From positions 1 to 49,591 of the forward strand of contig NZ_MPRJ01000019.1 of the NCBI RefSeq assembly GCF_002020805.1: 49,591 nt of DNA, given 5' to 3'. The notes below the pieces were generated by a model. It had not been told where the DNA came from. It saw only the letters and a program-made list of their open reading frames with translations, and made no database searches. This document shows positions 38,871 to 47,901 of the stretch, piece by piece (positions within the stretch are counted from its first letter, which is position 1; each line of letters starts with the position of its first letter). The position numbers were made by a program, and so were the translations under genes. This stretch comes from Solemya velesiana gill symbiont. Lineage in GTDB: Bacteria; Pseudomonadota; Gammaproteobacteria; Chromatiales; Chromatiaceae.

Positions 38871-39011
38871 GATCTCCTCCGACTTCATGTTATTGCTCTT
38901 TGTGTAGGATAGTCGAAAATTTTTATTCCGTTGCAGAAAGCGAAATCAGGAGATATTGCGTATCATGTATCGGTTGTCGTGTTTTGAAATAACAGAAATA
39001 AAGGACGGATT

Positions 39012-39235
39012 ATGGGTGCCCATATTTATAGAAAGTTTAACTGGTAGGTTCCTCTACCGTGAGCTCTGACGATGCCATACACAATGCATTGGCCAGGGCC
39101 TCAGAGAGTATCCGTAACATGGATTAGTTCGAGGTCAAGGAGACCCGTGGTCACATCGTGGACGGTAAGGTTGCCCATTGGCAGGTAGTGATCAAGGTGG
39201 GTTTTCGCCTTGAGGATGCATCTTCGTCCCACTGA
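39012..39235 (+). pseudogene. Dodecin (flavin-binding) pseudogene
   Basis: The start ATG follows AAGGACGGAT. The protein would read MGAHIYRKF, then [46 protein letters not shown] and [11 protein letters not shown], which is dodecin. There are two lesions. One base is missing near 39039-39043 (AAA to AA likely). A TAG at 39125-39127 replaces the Trp codon of the DWFEV motif, the residue that stacks on flavin in dodecins. The rest of the frame is clean to 39235, so inactivation looks recent. Confidence 0.9.
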
Positions 39236-39831
39236 TCAGCGGGACGGTTGTACCGGGTTGAGTGGCGGTAGCCTGGGTTCTCTCTTACTGGCCAATCCCT
39301 TGCGGAAATTGAGAGAGGGTCTGAGCTGGCGCCGGAACTTTTTCTTCCAGACTTCAAAATCGAGCTCAGTACCTCCATAGAGGCTGCTGTCCAGTTCCTT
39401 CATCAGAATTACCATGGCCGCTTCGCTGGTACCTCTATGGATCTGCGCAAGCTGTCGGCCAACCATTGGCAATGACTGCTGTACCGGGATGTCGAGATGC
39501 TTGTTGGCGAGAAAGCGCAACATGTAGCTCCAATCCATGGGGTCCTCTTCATTCTCCACCAGCCTTACACAGAACCAGAGCCTGAATGAATGGGGCAGGG
39601 CGCGGATGAGAAGCTGCCGGATCTTCTGCAGACGCCTTATCGGCGAGAGCCAGGTGAGGAAGGCCGAGGTGTGCTCCAGGGCGAAGACAATCAGTTGGGC
39701 CATCTCCTCCTCGACCACCTGGGCAAAACGGCGGTTGCGAAGCCAGGAGAGGAGGCCGATGCCCACCAGGAAGCCGACAGCTGCGGCCAGGGGAATAAGG
39801 ATCAGCGGGTTGATGCCTTCGGGCAGCCAGC
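39236..39831 (-). pseudogene. C-terminal remnant of a BatD-like protein
   Basis: About 195 codons with a membrane helix (INPLILIPLAAAVGFLVGIGL) and then a cytoplasmic region with DSSLYGGTELDFEVW. This matches the tail of BatD (oxygen-tolerance) proteins. The large N-terminal beta-domain part of BatD (300 residues or more) is absent. Upstream, the frame runs directly into the BatC gene out of register. No start codon in a suitable place. Confidence 0.65.
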
Positions 39832-40286
39832 TGCTGCTCTTGCTCCTTCTTCTCCTGTTCTTCCTTGATCTTTTCCGCGGCCTCGGGATCGGTCTCGGCC
39901 AGCATCGCCAAGGCCAGTCTGCGGTTGTGCTGGGCATCGGGGTGTTCAGGATCCTCCTCGAGCGCCTGGTCGTAGGCGTTGATGGCATCGGCGAACCGGT
40001 CCTGCCGGTAACGGGTGTTGCCCAGGTTGTAGAGGGCGTCCTGGCGGACTTCGTCGCGATCGCTCTTTTCGAACGCTTCTGCGGCAGTGTCGTACTCTTC
40101 AGCCCGGTAGAGGGCAACGCCCTTGCGGTAGTTGTCCTGGAAGGTCTCTGCCGCTTGCTCGTAGCGGTCCTGCTTGAACAGGCGGTCGCCTTTCTGCTGG
40201 GGGTTTTCGAACCAGTCGGCATTGCCCGCCTGGGGCGCGAGCAGGAGCGTCAGCAGTAGTGATTGGAGGTGAGTCGATCGCTTCAT
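39832..40286 (-). pseudogene. BatC-like TPR protein, 3' end lost
   Basis: The ATG at 40286 opens a signal peptide (LLLTLLLAPQAGNA), then about three tetratricopeptide repeats (NYRKGVALYRAEEYDTAAEAF, DALYNLGNTRYRQDRFADAINAYDQALEEDPEHPDA) and a Glu/Lys/Gln-rich end (KEEQEKKEQEQQ). Beyond codon 152 the frame leaves the family and reads BatD DNA out of frame up to 39549. This fits a deletion fusing batC to batD inside the Gln-rich region. Confidence 0.7.
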
Positions 40287-41308
40287 CGTTTCGCCCTCTC
40301 TGCCACGGCCTCTCTTCTGAAGCGGGTCAGCAGAATCAACAGCACCGGCACCAACAGCCAGTAGAAGCGCTCGTTCCAGATCTTCGCCGTTTCGTCCGCC
40401 TTCTCTCCTGCCTTGCTGTCCTCGGTGGCAGACTTCAGTATCTGCCGGGTGTCGTTATCCCGGAAGTTTGCAGTGATATAGGTGCCGCCTCCGGCCTTCG
40501 CAAACCGGTCCAGCGTCTCTTCGTCGAGTCGGGATTCAACGGTTTTACCGCGGTTGTCGAGCATGAAGCGTCCCATGTGGGCAGGCACAGGGCCGCCGTC
40601 AGGTGAGCCGACACCCATGACATGAAGGGTGATCTCGTCATCTGCCAGGCTTTTGATCTGCTCCTCCAGATTGGGATCTGCGAAATCGCCGTCGGTGATC
40701 AGCAGAATGCTGCGGGTGCTCTTTTCGGGCTGGCCTGCAAGCAGCTGCCTGGCCCGCTCGAGGGCCACGGAGAGGCGGCTGCCCTGGAGCCGTACCAGGT
40801 CGGGAGAGATGTGGGGCAGGAGCGTCTTGATAGTGGCCGTATCCTCGGTGATTGGCGAGGCTACATGGGCCACGGAGGCAAAGGCGATAAGACCGATCCG
40901 TACTGCGGGGTTCTGGTCGACCAGGTCTTCGATCTCTTGGCAGGCACGGGTCATGCGCGACGGCTGAACATCAGCCACTTCCATGGAGCGGGAGATGTCC
41001 AGCAGGATGACCAGGTCGGAACCGGGGCTGAAGAGCTGTACCCGGGTGTAGTCCCAGCGGGGACCCGCCATGGCCAGAACCGCCATGCACCAGAGGGCGA
41101 CCCAGAGTCCGAAACGGCGCCAGCGTTCTTCAGGCTTCAGTTCGCGGCTGTTGGTAAGATGCGGTAGAAGATGGGCATCGGCGTAGTCATGGATACGCGC
41201 ATACCTGCCCTGTACGGCACTGTATCTCAGCCAGCCGGCCACGGGCAGGATCAGCAGCAGGCCTAGTAGCCACCAGGGTTGTGCGAAGTGAAATGCAAAC
41301 TCAGGCAT
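40283..41308 (-). CDS. BatB-like von Willebrand A membrane protein
   Basis: 341 aa. N-terminal helices (WWLLGLLLILPVAG; LWVALWCMAVLAMAGPRW) precede a VWA domain with metal site DISRSM (DxSxS), later T and the ITDGDFADP strand, and a C-terminal helix (WLLVPVLLILL). The ATG at 41308 overlaps batA by 8 bases; a start further upstream would read shadow sequence. Part of the Bat operon; its partner MoxR is broken. Confidence 0.85.
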   Translation of the reverse strand: MPEFAFHFAQPWWLLGLLLILPVAGWLRYSAVQGRYARIHDYADAHLLPHLTNSRELKPEERWRRFGLWVALWCMAVLAMAGPRWDYTRVQLFSPGSDLVILLDISRSMEVADVQPSRMTRACQEIEDLVDQNPAVRIGLIAFASVAHVASPITEDTATIKTLLPHISPDLVRLQGSRLSVALERARQLLAGQPEKSTRSILLITDGDFADPNLEEQIKSLADDEITLHVMGVGSPDGGPVPAHMGRFMLDNRGKTVESRLDEETLDRFAKAGGGTYITANFRDNDTRQILKSATEDSKAGEKADETAKIWNERFYWLLVPVLLILLTRFRREAVAERAKR

Positions 41309-42347
41309 TGGCAGCACTCCTGGGCAGGCGTTTGCGGCCCTCCGGAAAGAGGCCCAGGGCCAGCAACAGCAGCATCGCCGCCCCAAGGGACCAGCGGTAG
41401 AGGGGGTGGGGGATCAGGATGGTGCGCTGCTCGGCCTCGGTCTTCTCCATGGCGTCGATACGCTGGTAGATCTCCTCCAGGGCATGGGTGTTGGTGGCAC
41501 GGAAGTAACCGCCGCCGGTAAGGGTGGCGATTCGCTCCAGGCTCTTCTCGTCCAGGCCGATATCCGACTCCATGCGGTACTGGCCGTCGGAGGAGCGGAT
41601 CATCACCTCCTCCTGGTTGCTGCCCACACCTACGGCGTAGACCTTGATGCCTTCACGGACAGCCAACCGGGCAGCCTCCACGGGGGGTATGGTGCCGGCG
41701 GTGTTCTCGCCATCGGTTACCAGCAGCAGTACCCGTGAACCCTCGGGACGCTCACGCAGTTTCTTCACGCCCAGGGCGATGGCGTCCCCCATGGCGGTGG
41801 CGTCTCCCGCCATGCCAGGGGTAACGTCCTGCAACAGGGTGTCGACGGCACGCAGGTCCAGGGTGAGCGGGGAGAGGACAAATGCCTGGTTGCCGAATAC
41901 CACCAGGCCCACGCGGTCACCGCCACGACCCTCGATAAAGCGACCCATCACGCCCTTGACCACTGACATCCTGCTCACCGGCTGATTGTTCTGGCTGAAG
42001 TCCAGGGCGGTCATGGAGCGGGATGTGTCCACCGCCAGCATCAGGTCGTAGCCCTGGGTCTTCAGCTCGGTGTGTGGCTCCAGCCACTGGGGTTGCATGA
42101 TCGCCAGGGTGAGGGAGATCCAGAGCAGGTAGAGCAGAAGTTCCTGCACCCTGCCCGCAAAGGCGGGGCGGGGTTGGCGGGACTGGAAAGCGCCCTGGAG
42201 CTGCTGGGCAGAGGGGTGCAGCAGGGTGACATGGAAGCCACCCTCATCTTCAGTCTCTTCCGGGCGCCTGAATCGGGGCCAGAGGAAACGAGCCAGCAGG
42301 GGCAGCAGCAGAAGCAGGGCCATCCAGGGCCAGTGGAAGTCAATCAT
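41301..42347 (-). CDS. BatA-like von Willebrand A membrane protein
   Basis: 348 aa. An N-terminal membrane helix, a second (LLLYLLWISLTLAIMQPQW), then a VWA domain with MIDAS DTSRSMTALD and the LLLVTDGENTAG strand. A C-terminal helix (LGAAMLLLLALG) ends it. GAGG lies 6 bases before the ATG at 42347, which overlaps the DUF4381 stop. BatA/BatB pairs give oxygen or stress tolerance in Bacteroides and relatives. The role in this lineage is by homology only. Confidence 0.85.
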   Translation of the reverse strand: MIDFHWPWMALLLLLPLLARFLWPRFRRPEETEDEGGFHVTLLHPSAQQLQGAFQSRQPRPAFAGRVQELLLYLLWISLTLAIMQPQWLEPHTELKTQGYDLMLAVDTSRSMTALDFSQNNQPVSRMSVVKGVMGRFIEGRGGDRVGLVVFGNQAFVLSPLTLDLRAVDTLLQDVTPGMAGDATAMGDAIALGVKKLRERPEGSRVLLLVTDGENTAGTIPPVEAARLAVREGIKVYAVGVGSNQEEVMIRSSDGQYRMESDIGLDEKSLERIATLTGGGYFRATNTHALEEIYQRIDAMEKTEAEQRTILIPHPLYRWSLGAAMLLLLALGLFPEGRKRLPRSAANA

Positions 42348-42855
42348 CGGTTGCCTCAACTTTGTCCTTTGCGCTCTTTTTCTGTGGTGCGATCAGGTTG
42401 GTGGTGGTCCTGATCAAGTCGGCCATCTGTTCGTGTCCGGCCTGTTGATTCTCAGGGGCATAGGGAAGGGTGATCAGGAGCTGCCCTTTGCGTTCCCAGT
42501 CGAAACCGCTCTGGTCTGTCTCACCCAGGCAGCGTAGCCAGGCCTCGTCGGTGAGACTTGCCTGGTGCTCTCGCCCCAGGCGGGCGATGGCGATGCGGCG
42601 CAGCAGTTCCGAGAGTTCCGTTGCGGCCTGCTTGATGTCGATTTCGCCATTTCTGAAACGGCGCTTGAGGTGTGTCAGGGCAGCGTGGGCTTCGCTGCGC
42701 CAACTGCCTGGCGGGTAAGCGACCAGGTATCTCACAAGGGCCCAGGTCAACAGCACCAGTGCGGCGCCACTCAAAATCACGAGCCACCAGCCCGGTGCCA
42801 GGGGCCACCAGGAGACCGGGTCGAGACCATGGATGTCATGCAGTGCCCCGCCCAT
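42340..42855 (-). CDS. DUF4381 membrane protein of the Bat operon
   Basis: 171 aa. An extracytoplasmic start (HDIHGLDPVSWWPLAPGWW), one membrane helix (LVILSGAALVLLTWALVRYLV) and a cytoplasmic helical domain (AATELSELLRRIAIARLGRE). DUF4381 proteins usually sit between DUF58 and BatA in gammaproteobacteria, as here. ATG ATG start; the second (42855) overlaps the DUF58 stop. It is complete. Confidence 0.8.
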   Translation of the reverse strand: MGGALHDIHGLDPVSWWPLAPGWWLVILSGAALVLLTWALVRYLVAYPPGSWRSEAHAALTHLKRRFRNGEIDIKQAATELSELLRRIAIARLGREHQASLTDEAWLRCLGETDQSGFDWERKGQLLITLPYAPENQQAGHEQMADLIRTTTNLIAPQKKSAKDKVEATDD

Positions 42856-43772
42856 CATCGCAGCACCCTTGTGCGTCCGCTAAGGCGCATGCCGCGCATC
42901 AGCTCCTGGCGCACATCGCCTTGGGTGGTGATGGGGATGACCGGAATGCCGAGACGGTTTGCCGAACCGTTGAGGAACTGACGGTTCTCCCGCCAGCGCT
43001 GCCGGTAGGCTTCCCGTCCCTGCTGATCATCGGTATCAATCTCCACCAGTTCGCCGGAGGGGTCACGGAACAGGGCGCGGCCGATTGCAGGGAGCTCCCT
43101 GTCTGCTGGATCGTCCACGGGGATGATCGCCACGGTGTGGCGCAGGCAGAGCCGGCCAAGCACGGTGTCCAGGTGATGAGTGCCGCGGTTCATGTCTGCG
43201 ATCACGAAGATAAGACTGCCGGTGCCGGCTCCCGTCTCTGCCTGGTGCAGGGCGCCCAGCAGCGGATCAGTATCCGGCAGTGCTTCGCCAGATGGTTCGG
43301 AAAGGGCCTTGAGCAGACGCCAAAGCGCACGGCGGTCCTTGGTGGGGTGGAAGTGCTTCAGTCCCTCCGAAGTGTCGCCGAAAAGCAGTCCGCCAACCCT
43401 GTCGTTGAGACCGTTGGCTGCCCAGCCGAGCAGGGCCGCGGCCCGGGCCGCCTGAACCGATTTGAATGTGCCGCGGGTACCGAAGCTCATATGGGGGCCC
43501 TGGTCAACGCAAAGCACCACGCTGCGTTCCCGCTCCTCCCTGAAGATCTTCAGGTGGGGGCTGTTGGTGCGCGCGGTGACCTTCCAGTCCATGTTGCGGA
43601 TATCGTCGCCTTCACGGTAGGCGCGCACCTCCTCGAAGTCGAGGCCGGTACCGCGGAACACCGAGGCGTAGAGTCCGCTGAAACTGGAGTTGACCAGGTG
43701 GTGTGAGGCGATGCCCAGTGAGTGGGCCTGGTGCCTCAGCTCCAGCAGGTCGTCAAGTCGGGGGTGAAGCAT
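42855..43772 (-). CDS. DUF58 domain protein (Bat operon)
   Basis: 305 aa, without membrane helices. DUF58 signature GLDFEEVRAYREGDDIRNMDWKVTARTNSPHLK, then VVLCVDQGPHMSFGTRG in the VWA metal-site position. The rest of the VWA fold follows, including SLIFVIADMNRG. Normally the direct partner of the adjacent MoxR ATPase. It is intact here although that MoxR carries a stop. The MoxR frame ends 55 bases upstream. Confidence 0.85.
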   Translation of the reverse strand: MLHPRLDDLLELRHQAHSLGIASHHLVNSSFSGLYASVFRGTGLDFEEVRAYREGDDIRNMDWKVTARTNSPHLKIFREERERSVVLCVDQGPHMSFGTRGTFKSVQAARAAALLGWAANGLNDRVGGLLFGDTSEGLKHFHPTKDRRALWRLLKALSEPSGEALPDTDPLLGALHQAETGAGTGSLIFVIADMNRGTHHLDTVLGRLCLRHTVAIIPVDDPADRELPAIGRALFRDPSGELVEIDTDDQQGREAYRQRWRENRQFLNGSANRLGIPVIPITTQGDVRQELMRGMRLSGRTRVLR

Positions 43773-43827
43773 TTAGGGCCTGTTAACACTAATTGAATCG
43801 TGCCTGTTGCCCCTGAAAAAGTGCCAA

Positions 43828-44799
43828 TCAAGGCGCCAGGCGCGTAGTTTGGTCATTCCAAATGAGACGGTTGATGAAGTCGTCGCTGCTTACACCCTCC
43901 GCTTCGGCTTCGAAGCTGAGCAGGATGCGGTGACGCAGGATCTCCGGTGCAATCTCCTGGATGTGTCCCGGCGTGACGAATTCATCGCCGCTCAGCCAGG
44001 CCCTCGCACGGGCGCAGCGGGCCAGGGCTATGGCGGCGCGGGGGGAGGCGCCGAAACGGCACCAGCGCGACAGGGTCTCATCGTAAGAACCGGCGTGGCG
44101 TGTGGCCTGCACCAGGTCGACGATGTAGTCGTTGAGCTTGGGATCCAGGTAGACGTTGGCAACATCCTTGCGCATGGCGAATAGGTCCGCCTGGCTCAGA
44201 GGCTTGGTCGGTGGCGGAGTGGACTCAGACTGCTGGATCTTGCTGTCCATCTCCAGGATGGTCAGCTCCTGGTCGCGGTCGGGGTAGTCCACCCACACCT
44301 GCATCAGGAAACGGTCGAGCTGGGCTTCGGGCAGGTGGTAGGTGCCCTCCTGCTCGATGGGGTTCTGGGTGACGAGCACCATGAATAGCTCCGGCAGTGG
44401 ATAGGTCCGCTGGCCGACGGTGATCTAGTGTTCCTCCATCGCCTCCAGCAGGGCGGACTGCACCTTGGCAGGTGCGCGGTTAACCTCGTCCCCCAGCAGG
44501 ATGTTATGGAACAGCGGGCCCTGGCGGAATTCGAACTCCCCCTTCTCATGGCGATAGATATCGGTGCCGATGAGATCCGACGGCAGCAGGTCGGGGGTGA
44601 ACTGAATACGGTGAAAATCGCCGGCAATGGCTTCGGAGAGGGTTTTGACCGCCGTGGTCTTGGCTAGGCCGGGCATCCCCTCCACCAGCAGGTGTCCATT
44701 GCAGAGCAGGCAGATCAGCATGCGGTCTACCAGCTTCTGCTGACCGACGACGCGGGACGCTATATGCTCCCGTACAGGATTGAGATCTGTGGAATTCAT
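43828..44799 (-). pseudogene. MoxR ATPase of the Bat operon with one in-frame amber codon
   Basis: 323 codons in one frame. Walker A GMPGLAKT (41-48), Walker B LLGDEVNRAP (D104/E105), then TAG at codon 125 (44425-44427) after ALLEAMEEH. The frame continues normally: [27 protein letters not shown], and so on to the C terminus. In MoxR proteins this position is usually Gln (as in QEQQVTI), so CAG to TAG is the likely change. Without suppression the ATPase is inactive; a downstream ATG gives only the C-terminal part. Confidence 0.85.
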
Positions 44800-45169
44800 G
44801 CGTGGTTACTACTACTGCGTTGTGTTTATTTTTTTGCAGAGGGTTTTTCAGGTCTTTTGTGGACCTTTGCCAGATGCCCGGTTTTGTTGTTATTTCCGGT
44901 GTCTGCCTAGTACCTCCTTACCCCTGAACGGCCTATCCTGTGCTTTTCTGAGTTAGGATGCAAGCAGCTGAAGTTTGTTTGAAGATTTGAGTATTAATGA
45001 ATACTGAAAGGAGGTGAAATTAATTCAGTACCCTGGGTGGAGGGATGTTTGTTCCGAATGGCTCACGATTTATAAAATCCCTCCCAATCCGGCCTGAAGA
45101 CTTCTTGTCATTTCAATCGTTTGCGTACTAGAGTTTTATTGGGGGTTGCAAACTGTTTGCAGACATCTG
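44800..45169. other. Gene-free stretch before the HDOD gene
   Basis: No clear gene. Two dyads stand out. TACTGAA/TTCAGTA (45002-45031) encloses an AGGAGGTGA sequence in its loop. GGAGGGAT / ATCCCTCC (about 45039-45093) is the second. A possible 28-codon frame at 45045-45131 has a GGTGGAGGG site ahead of it but no recognisable product; it is too weak to call. Confidence 0.4.
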
Positions 45170-46030
45170 ATGGAAGCTGAAAAAAAGCCAAAATTTCCGG
45201 TCAAGGAATTTGTTGCCGATATCAAGGAGGACATCCTCCATGATCGGTTGACCCTGCCAACGCTTCCCGATGTGGCGCTGGAGGCATTGCTGGTTGTCAA
45301 CGATGCGGACAGTTCGGCCGATGATGTCGCCCGCATCGTCGCCAAGGATGCCGCCATAGCCGCACGCCTTGTGCGCTATGCCAATTGCCCGATTTTTCAC
45401 GGTTCCGACCCGGTAACCTCGGTTTCCCGGGCGATTACCCGAATCGGTTTCGACAGCGTCAAGCAGGCGATCTACCTGGTCTCCATGCGTGATGTATTCA
45501 AGACAGGCATCGCTATCATCAAAAAGCGAATGGACAGGTTGTGGCAGCACAGCGTAGTCGTGGCGTCAAAAGCCGCTATGCTTGCCGAACAGTTTCCCCA
45601 ACTGGAGAAGGATACGGCACTGCTGGCCGGACTGATCCACGACGTCGGCGTGATTCCTGTATTGCTCAAGGCAAAGGATTACGAAGTACTCTACACCAAT
45701 GAAAAGAACCTGGATAAGGTTGTGTCCGGTCTGCACATGGCGGTTGGAAAGATACTGCTCGCCCACTGGAAATTTGAGCCCGTCTTGATGGAGGTGGTGG
45801 CGCTTCATGACCACCTGGACAGGGAGCCGCCCTCGGATGAGGTGGACTACGTGGATCTTGTTCAGGTCGCCAATATTCTGAGTTATACCAAGTCCAGTCA
45901 CCCTTATTCAGGCTTGGACAGGACAAAGGTGGCCGCCTTTCAGAGACTGGGTATCGAGGAGTTGATGGTGCCCGGTGGCGAGGCCAAGCTTATGCAGCAG
46001 AGCCGGGATCTGGGGTCAAAGATTTTTTAG
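45170..46030 (+). CDS. HDOD domain protein
   Basis: About 286 aa. The HDOD core runs from about residue 25 to 220, with LPTLPDVALEALLVVNDADSS, the IVAKDAAIAARLVRYANCP helix, SVSRAITRIGFDSVKQAI and LLAGLIHDVGVIPVLL. It keeps an HD pair (IHDVG) but lacks full phosphodiesterase residues, as is usual for HDOD signalling proteins. The ATG at 45170 is chosen over a TTG at 45146. The last 41 bases overlap the convergent Cys-rich gene. Targets are unknown. Confidence 0.85.
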   Translation: MEAEKKPKFPVKEFVADIKEDILHDRLTLPTLPDVALEALLVVNDADSSADDVARIVAKDAAIAARLVRYANCPIFHGSDPVTSVSRAITRIGFDSVKQAIYLVSMRDVFKTGIAIIKKRMDRLWQHSVVVASKAAMLAEQFPQLEKDTALLAGLIHDVGVIPVLLKAKDYEVLYTNEKNLDKVVSGLHMAVGKILLAHWKFEPVLMEVVALHDHLDREPPSDEVDYVDLVQVANILSYTKSSHPYSGLDRTKVAAFQRLGIEELMVPGGEAKLMQQSRDLGSKIF

Positions 46031-46742
46031 TTCCGGCACTGCTCTTGAAGTATTCGGTGTTTATTACCGCCTCGAGACACTGCTTCGACGTGGGTGTCAT
46101 TCTGTGCGGGTAGCGGTTGGCACTGCGCTCATCTCTCTCGATATCCAGCAGCTGCTTTGCCGGAGAGCAGGCACTGCTGTCACCACATTCGTTATCCATA
46201 CCGCAGACATGGGTGACCAGTTGCTGGCAAGGGGTGGGCGTGTCCGAGTCAGGGGCTGCATTGCAGGGCTTGAAATAGTCCTCATTCACAAGGGCTTGCC
46301 GGCACTGCTCCGTGGTGCTGTTGGGGCCGGATCCCTTGTTCTGCCAATTTTCCTGCGGTTCGAGTTTTACCAGTTGCCTGGCAGGTTCACAACTTTCATT
46401 GTCGCGGCATTGGCCATTGAATCCGCATACCTTGATGGAGAGTTCAACACAGGGTGAAACCAGTTGGGCATCAGATGCCTCGGGTTTTTGAACTGGTGAG
46501 ATGGAAGACTGTTGCGGGCGGCTTATTACCACGCCCTCCTTGATGATGACCACTGAACCGTCATCCATGCGGTGAACGCCATTCCAGAGCTGCTTCTCTC
46601 CGCTGTTGCCATAGCGGGTAGCCCGGTTGCTTGAATCGATATCGATTCGGCTGCCATCATGCAACTGGCCACTCCATCGGTCGCTGGCATAAGCGATGGC
46701 GGGAATGGATAACAGGAGAGCTAACAGCATATTCAGTTTCAT
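45990..46742 (-). CDS. Exported protein with two cysteine-repeat modules
   Basis: 250 aa. Signal peptide MKLNMLLALLLSIPAIAYAS, then a short beta domain (GVHRMDDGSVVIIKEGVVI). Two modules of about 70 residues follow. Module 1 has Cys at 98, 106, 112, 118, 147 and 160. Module 2 has Cys at 172, 180, 186, 192 and 222 with the same spacing (8, 6, 6, 29/30), lacking the sixth. Probably disulfide-bonded in the periplasm. I do not recognise the family. The start at 46742 begins the signal peptide; longer versions add shadow sequence. The tail overlaps the HDOD gene and looks atypical, so the end may be altered. Confidence 0.65.
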   Translation of the reverse strand: MKLNMLLALLLSIPAIAYASDRWSGQLHDGSRIDIDSSNRATRYGNSGEKQLWNGVHRMDDGSVVIIKEGVVISRPQQSSISPVQKPEASDAQLVSPCVELSIKVCGFNGQCRDNESCEPARQLVKLEPQENWQNKGSGPNSTTEQCRQALVNEDYFKPCNAAPDSDTPTPCQQLVTHVCGMDNECGDSSACSPAKQLLDIERDERSANRYPHRMTPTSKQCLEAVINTEYFKSSAGTKKSLTPDPGSAA

Positions 46743-46755
46743 GGTGTCTCCAACT

Positions 46756-47769
46756 CTAACGCCAACTGTTGGACAATACCAAATCGGCCAGTGCCTCGAT
46801 GTGGTCCTGCCTGTCGTTGAGGGATGGAATATAGCGGTATTCGGTGCCGCCCGCTTCAAGAAAATAGTCCCTGTTTTCCTCGCCTATCTCCTCGATGGTT
46901 TCGAGGCAGTCCGCCGAGAAGCCGGGGCAGATCGCGTGAACCCTGCCGACACCTTCTGCTCCCCAGTTTTTCAGGGTTTCGTCCGTATAGGGTTTCAGCC
47001 ACTCCTTGCGTCCCAACCGGGACTGGAAGGCCATTGCCCAGCGATCCTTGTCAAGACCCAGGGCATCAGCCAGCAGCTGTGCCGTGGTGCTGCACTCTTC
47101 GGGGTAGGGGTCGCCGGCGTCGGCGTAATCCTTTGGAATGCCATGAAACGAGATCAAAAGGCGATCCGGTTCCCCATGTTCCTGCCAGAAATTCCTGACA
47201 CTGTTTTCCAGGGAGGATATGTACCCCGAGTAGTCCTGGTAGTGGGTGATGAATTGCAGTTCCGGAATCCAGCGCCACTGTTTCAACACGTCGGATACGG
47301 CATCGAAGGTGGAAGCCGTGGTGGTTGCCGAGTACTGGGGGTAGAGGGGGAGTACGATGACCCTTCGTGCATTGGCTCTTCTGAGCGCTTCCAGGCCGTC
47401 GGCAATGGACGGGTTTCCATAGCGCATGGCCAGCGCTACCTTGATAGGGCCGGCCGACTTTAGTTTCAGCCTTGCGTCAAGCGCGGCGGCTTGGCGCCGC
47501 GAAATGTCCAGCAGGGGTGACCCGTTGTCTGTCCAGACTTTTTGGTAGGCCTCGGCAGATTTGGATGGGCGTGTCCGCAGGATGATGCCGTTGAGGACAA
47601 GCCACCAGATAAGCTGCGGCGTCTCAACGACCCGGGGATCGCTCAGGAACTCTTTCAAATAGCGTCTGACATCCTTTGTCGTCGGAGCGTCCGGTGTGCC
47701 GAGATTTGTCAGTAGAACGCCGGTGCATTCTGGTTGATCGGTACTGGGTGCTGGACCCTGGTAATTCAT
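46756..47769 (-). CDS. hemH: Ferrochelatase HemH
   Basis: Inserts ferrous iron into protoporphyrin IX, the last step of protoheme synthesis. 337 aa from the ATG at 47769; the ATG at 47856 would add 29 poorly conserved residues. Motifs: GVLLTNLGTPDAPTTKDVRRYL, ALAMRYGNPSIADGL, VLPLYPQYSATTTAST, the catalytic His in ISFHGIPKDY, and the acidic CPGFSADCLETIEEI near the C terminus. The product supplies heme for proteins such as the nearby cytochrome P460. Confidence 0.95.
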   Translation of the reverse strand: MNYQGPAPSTDQPECTGVLLTNLGTPDAPTTKDVRRYLKEFLSDPRVVETPQLIWWLVLNGIILRTRPSKSAEAYQKVWTDNGSPLLDISRRQAAALDARLKLKSAGPIKVALAMRYGNPSIADGLEALRRANARRVIVLPLYPQYSATTTASTFDAVSDVLKQWRWIPELQFITHYQDYSGYISSLENSVRNFWQEHGEPDRLLISFHGIPKDYADAGDPYPEECSTTAQLLADALGLDKDRWAMAFQSRLGRKEWLKPYTDETLKNWGAEGVGRVHAICPGFSADCLETIEEIGEENRDYFLEAGGTEYRYIPSLNDRQDHIEALADLVLSNSWR

Positions 47770-47901
47770 TTGGCCGCCATCTCTCTCATAAACTCTTTCC
47801 GCTAGTTTCGCATTAACCACCCGAATGGCAAAGGGGATGCCCGTGGAAATATCCACCTGATGTCCCCGGTCCTAGAGTAGAGCAGAGGCTTGGAGGTGGG
47901 T

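Noticed and set aside
36925-44427. Alternative genetic code with TAA and TAG read as Gln
   Set aside because: Many clearly intact genes here end normally at TAA or TAG, and the dodecin TAG is at a Trp site, so a code change does not fit.
45045-45131. 28-codon frame before the HDOD gene
   Set aside because: It has a ribosome-site-like GGTGGAGGG, but no recognisable product and no sign of codon selection.
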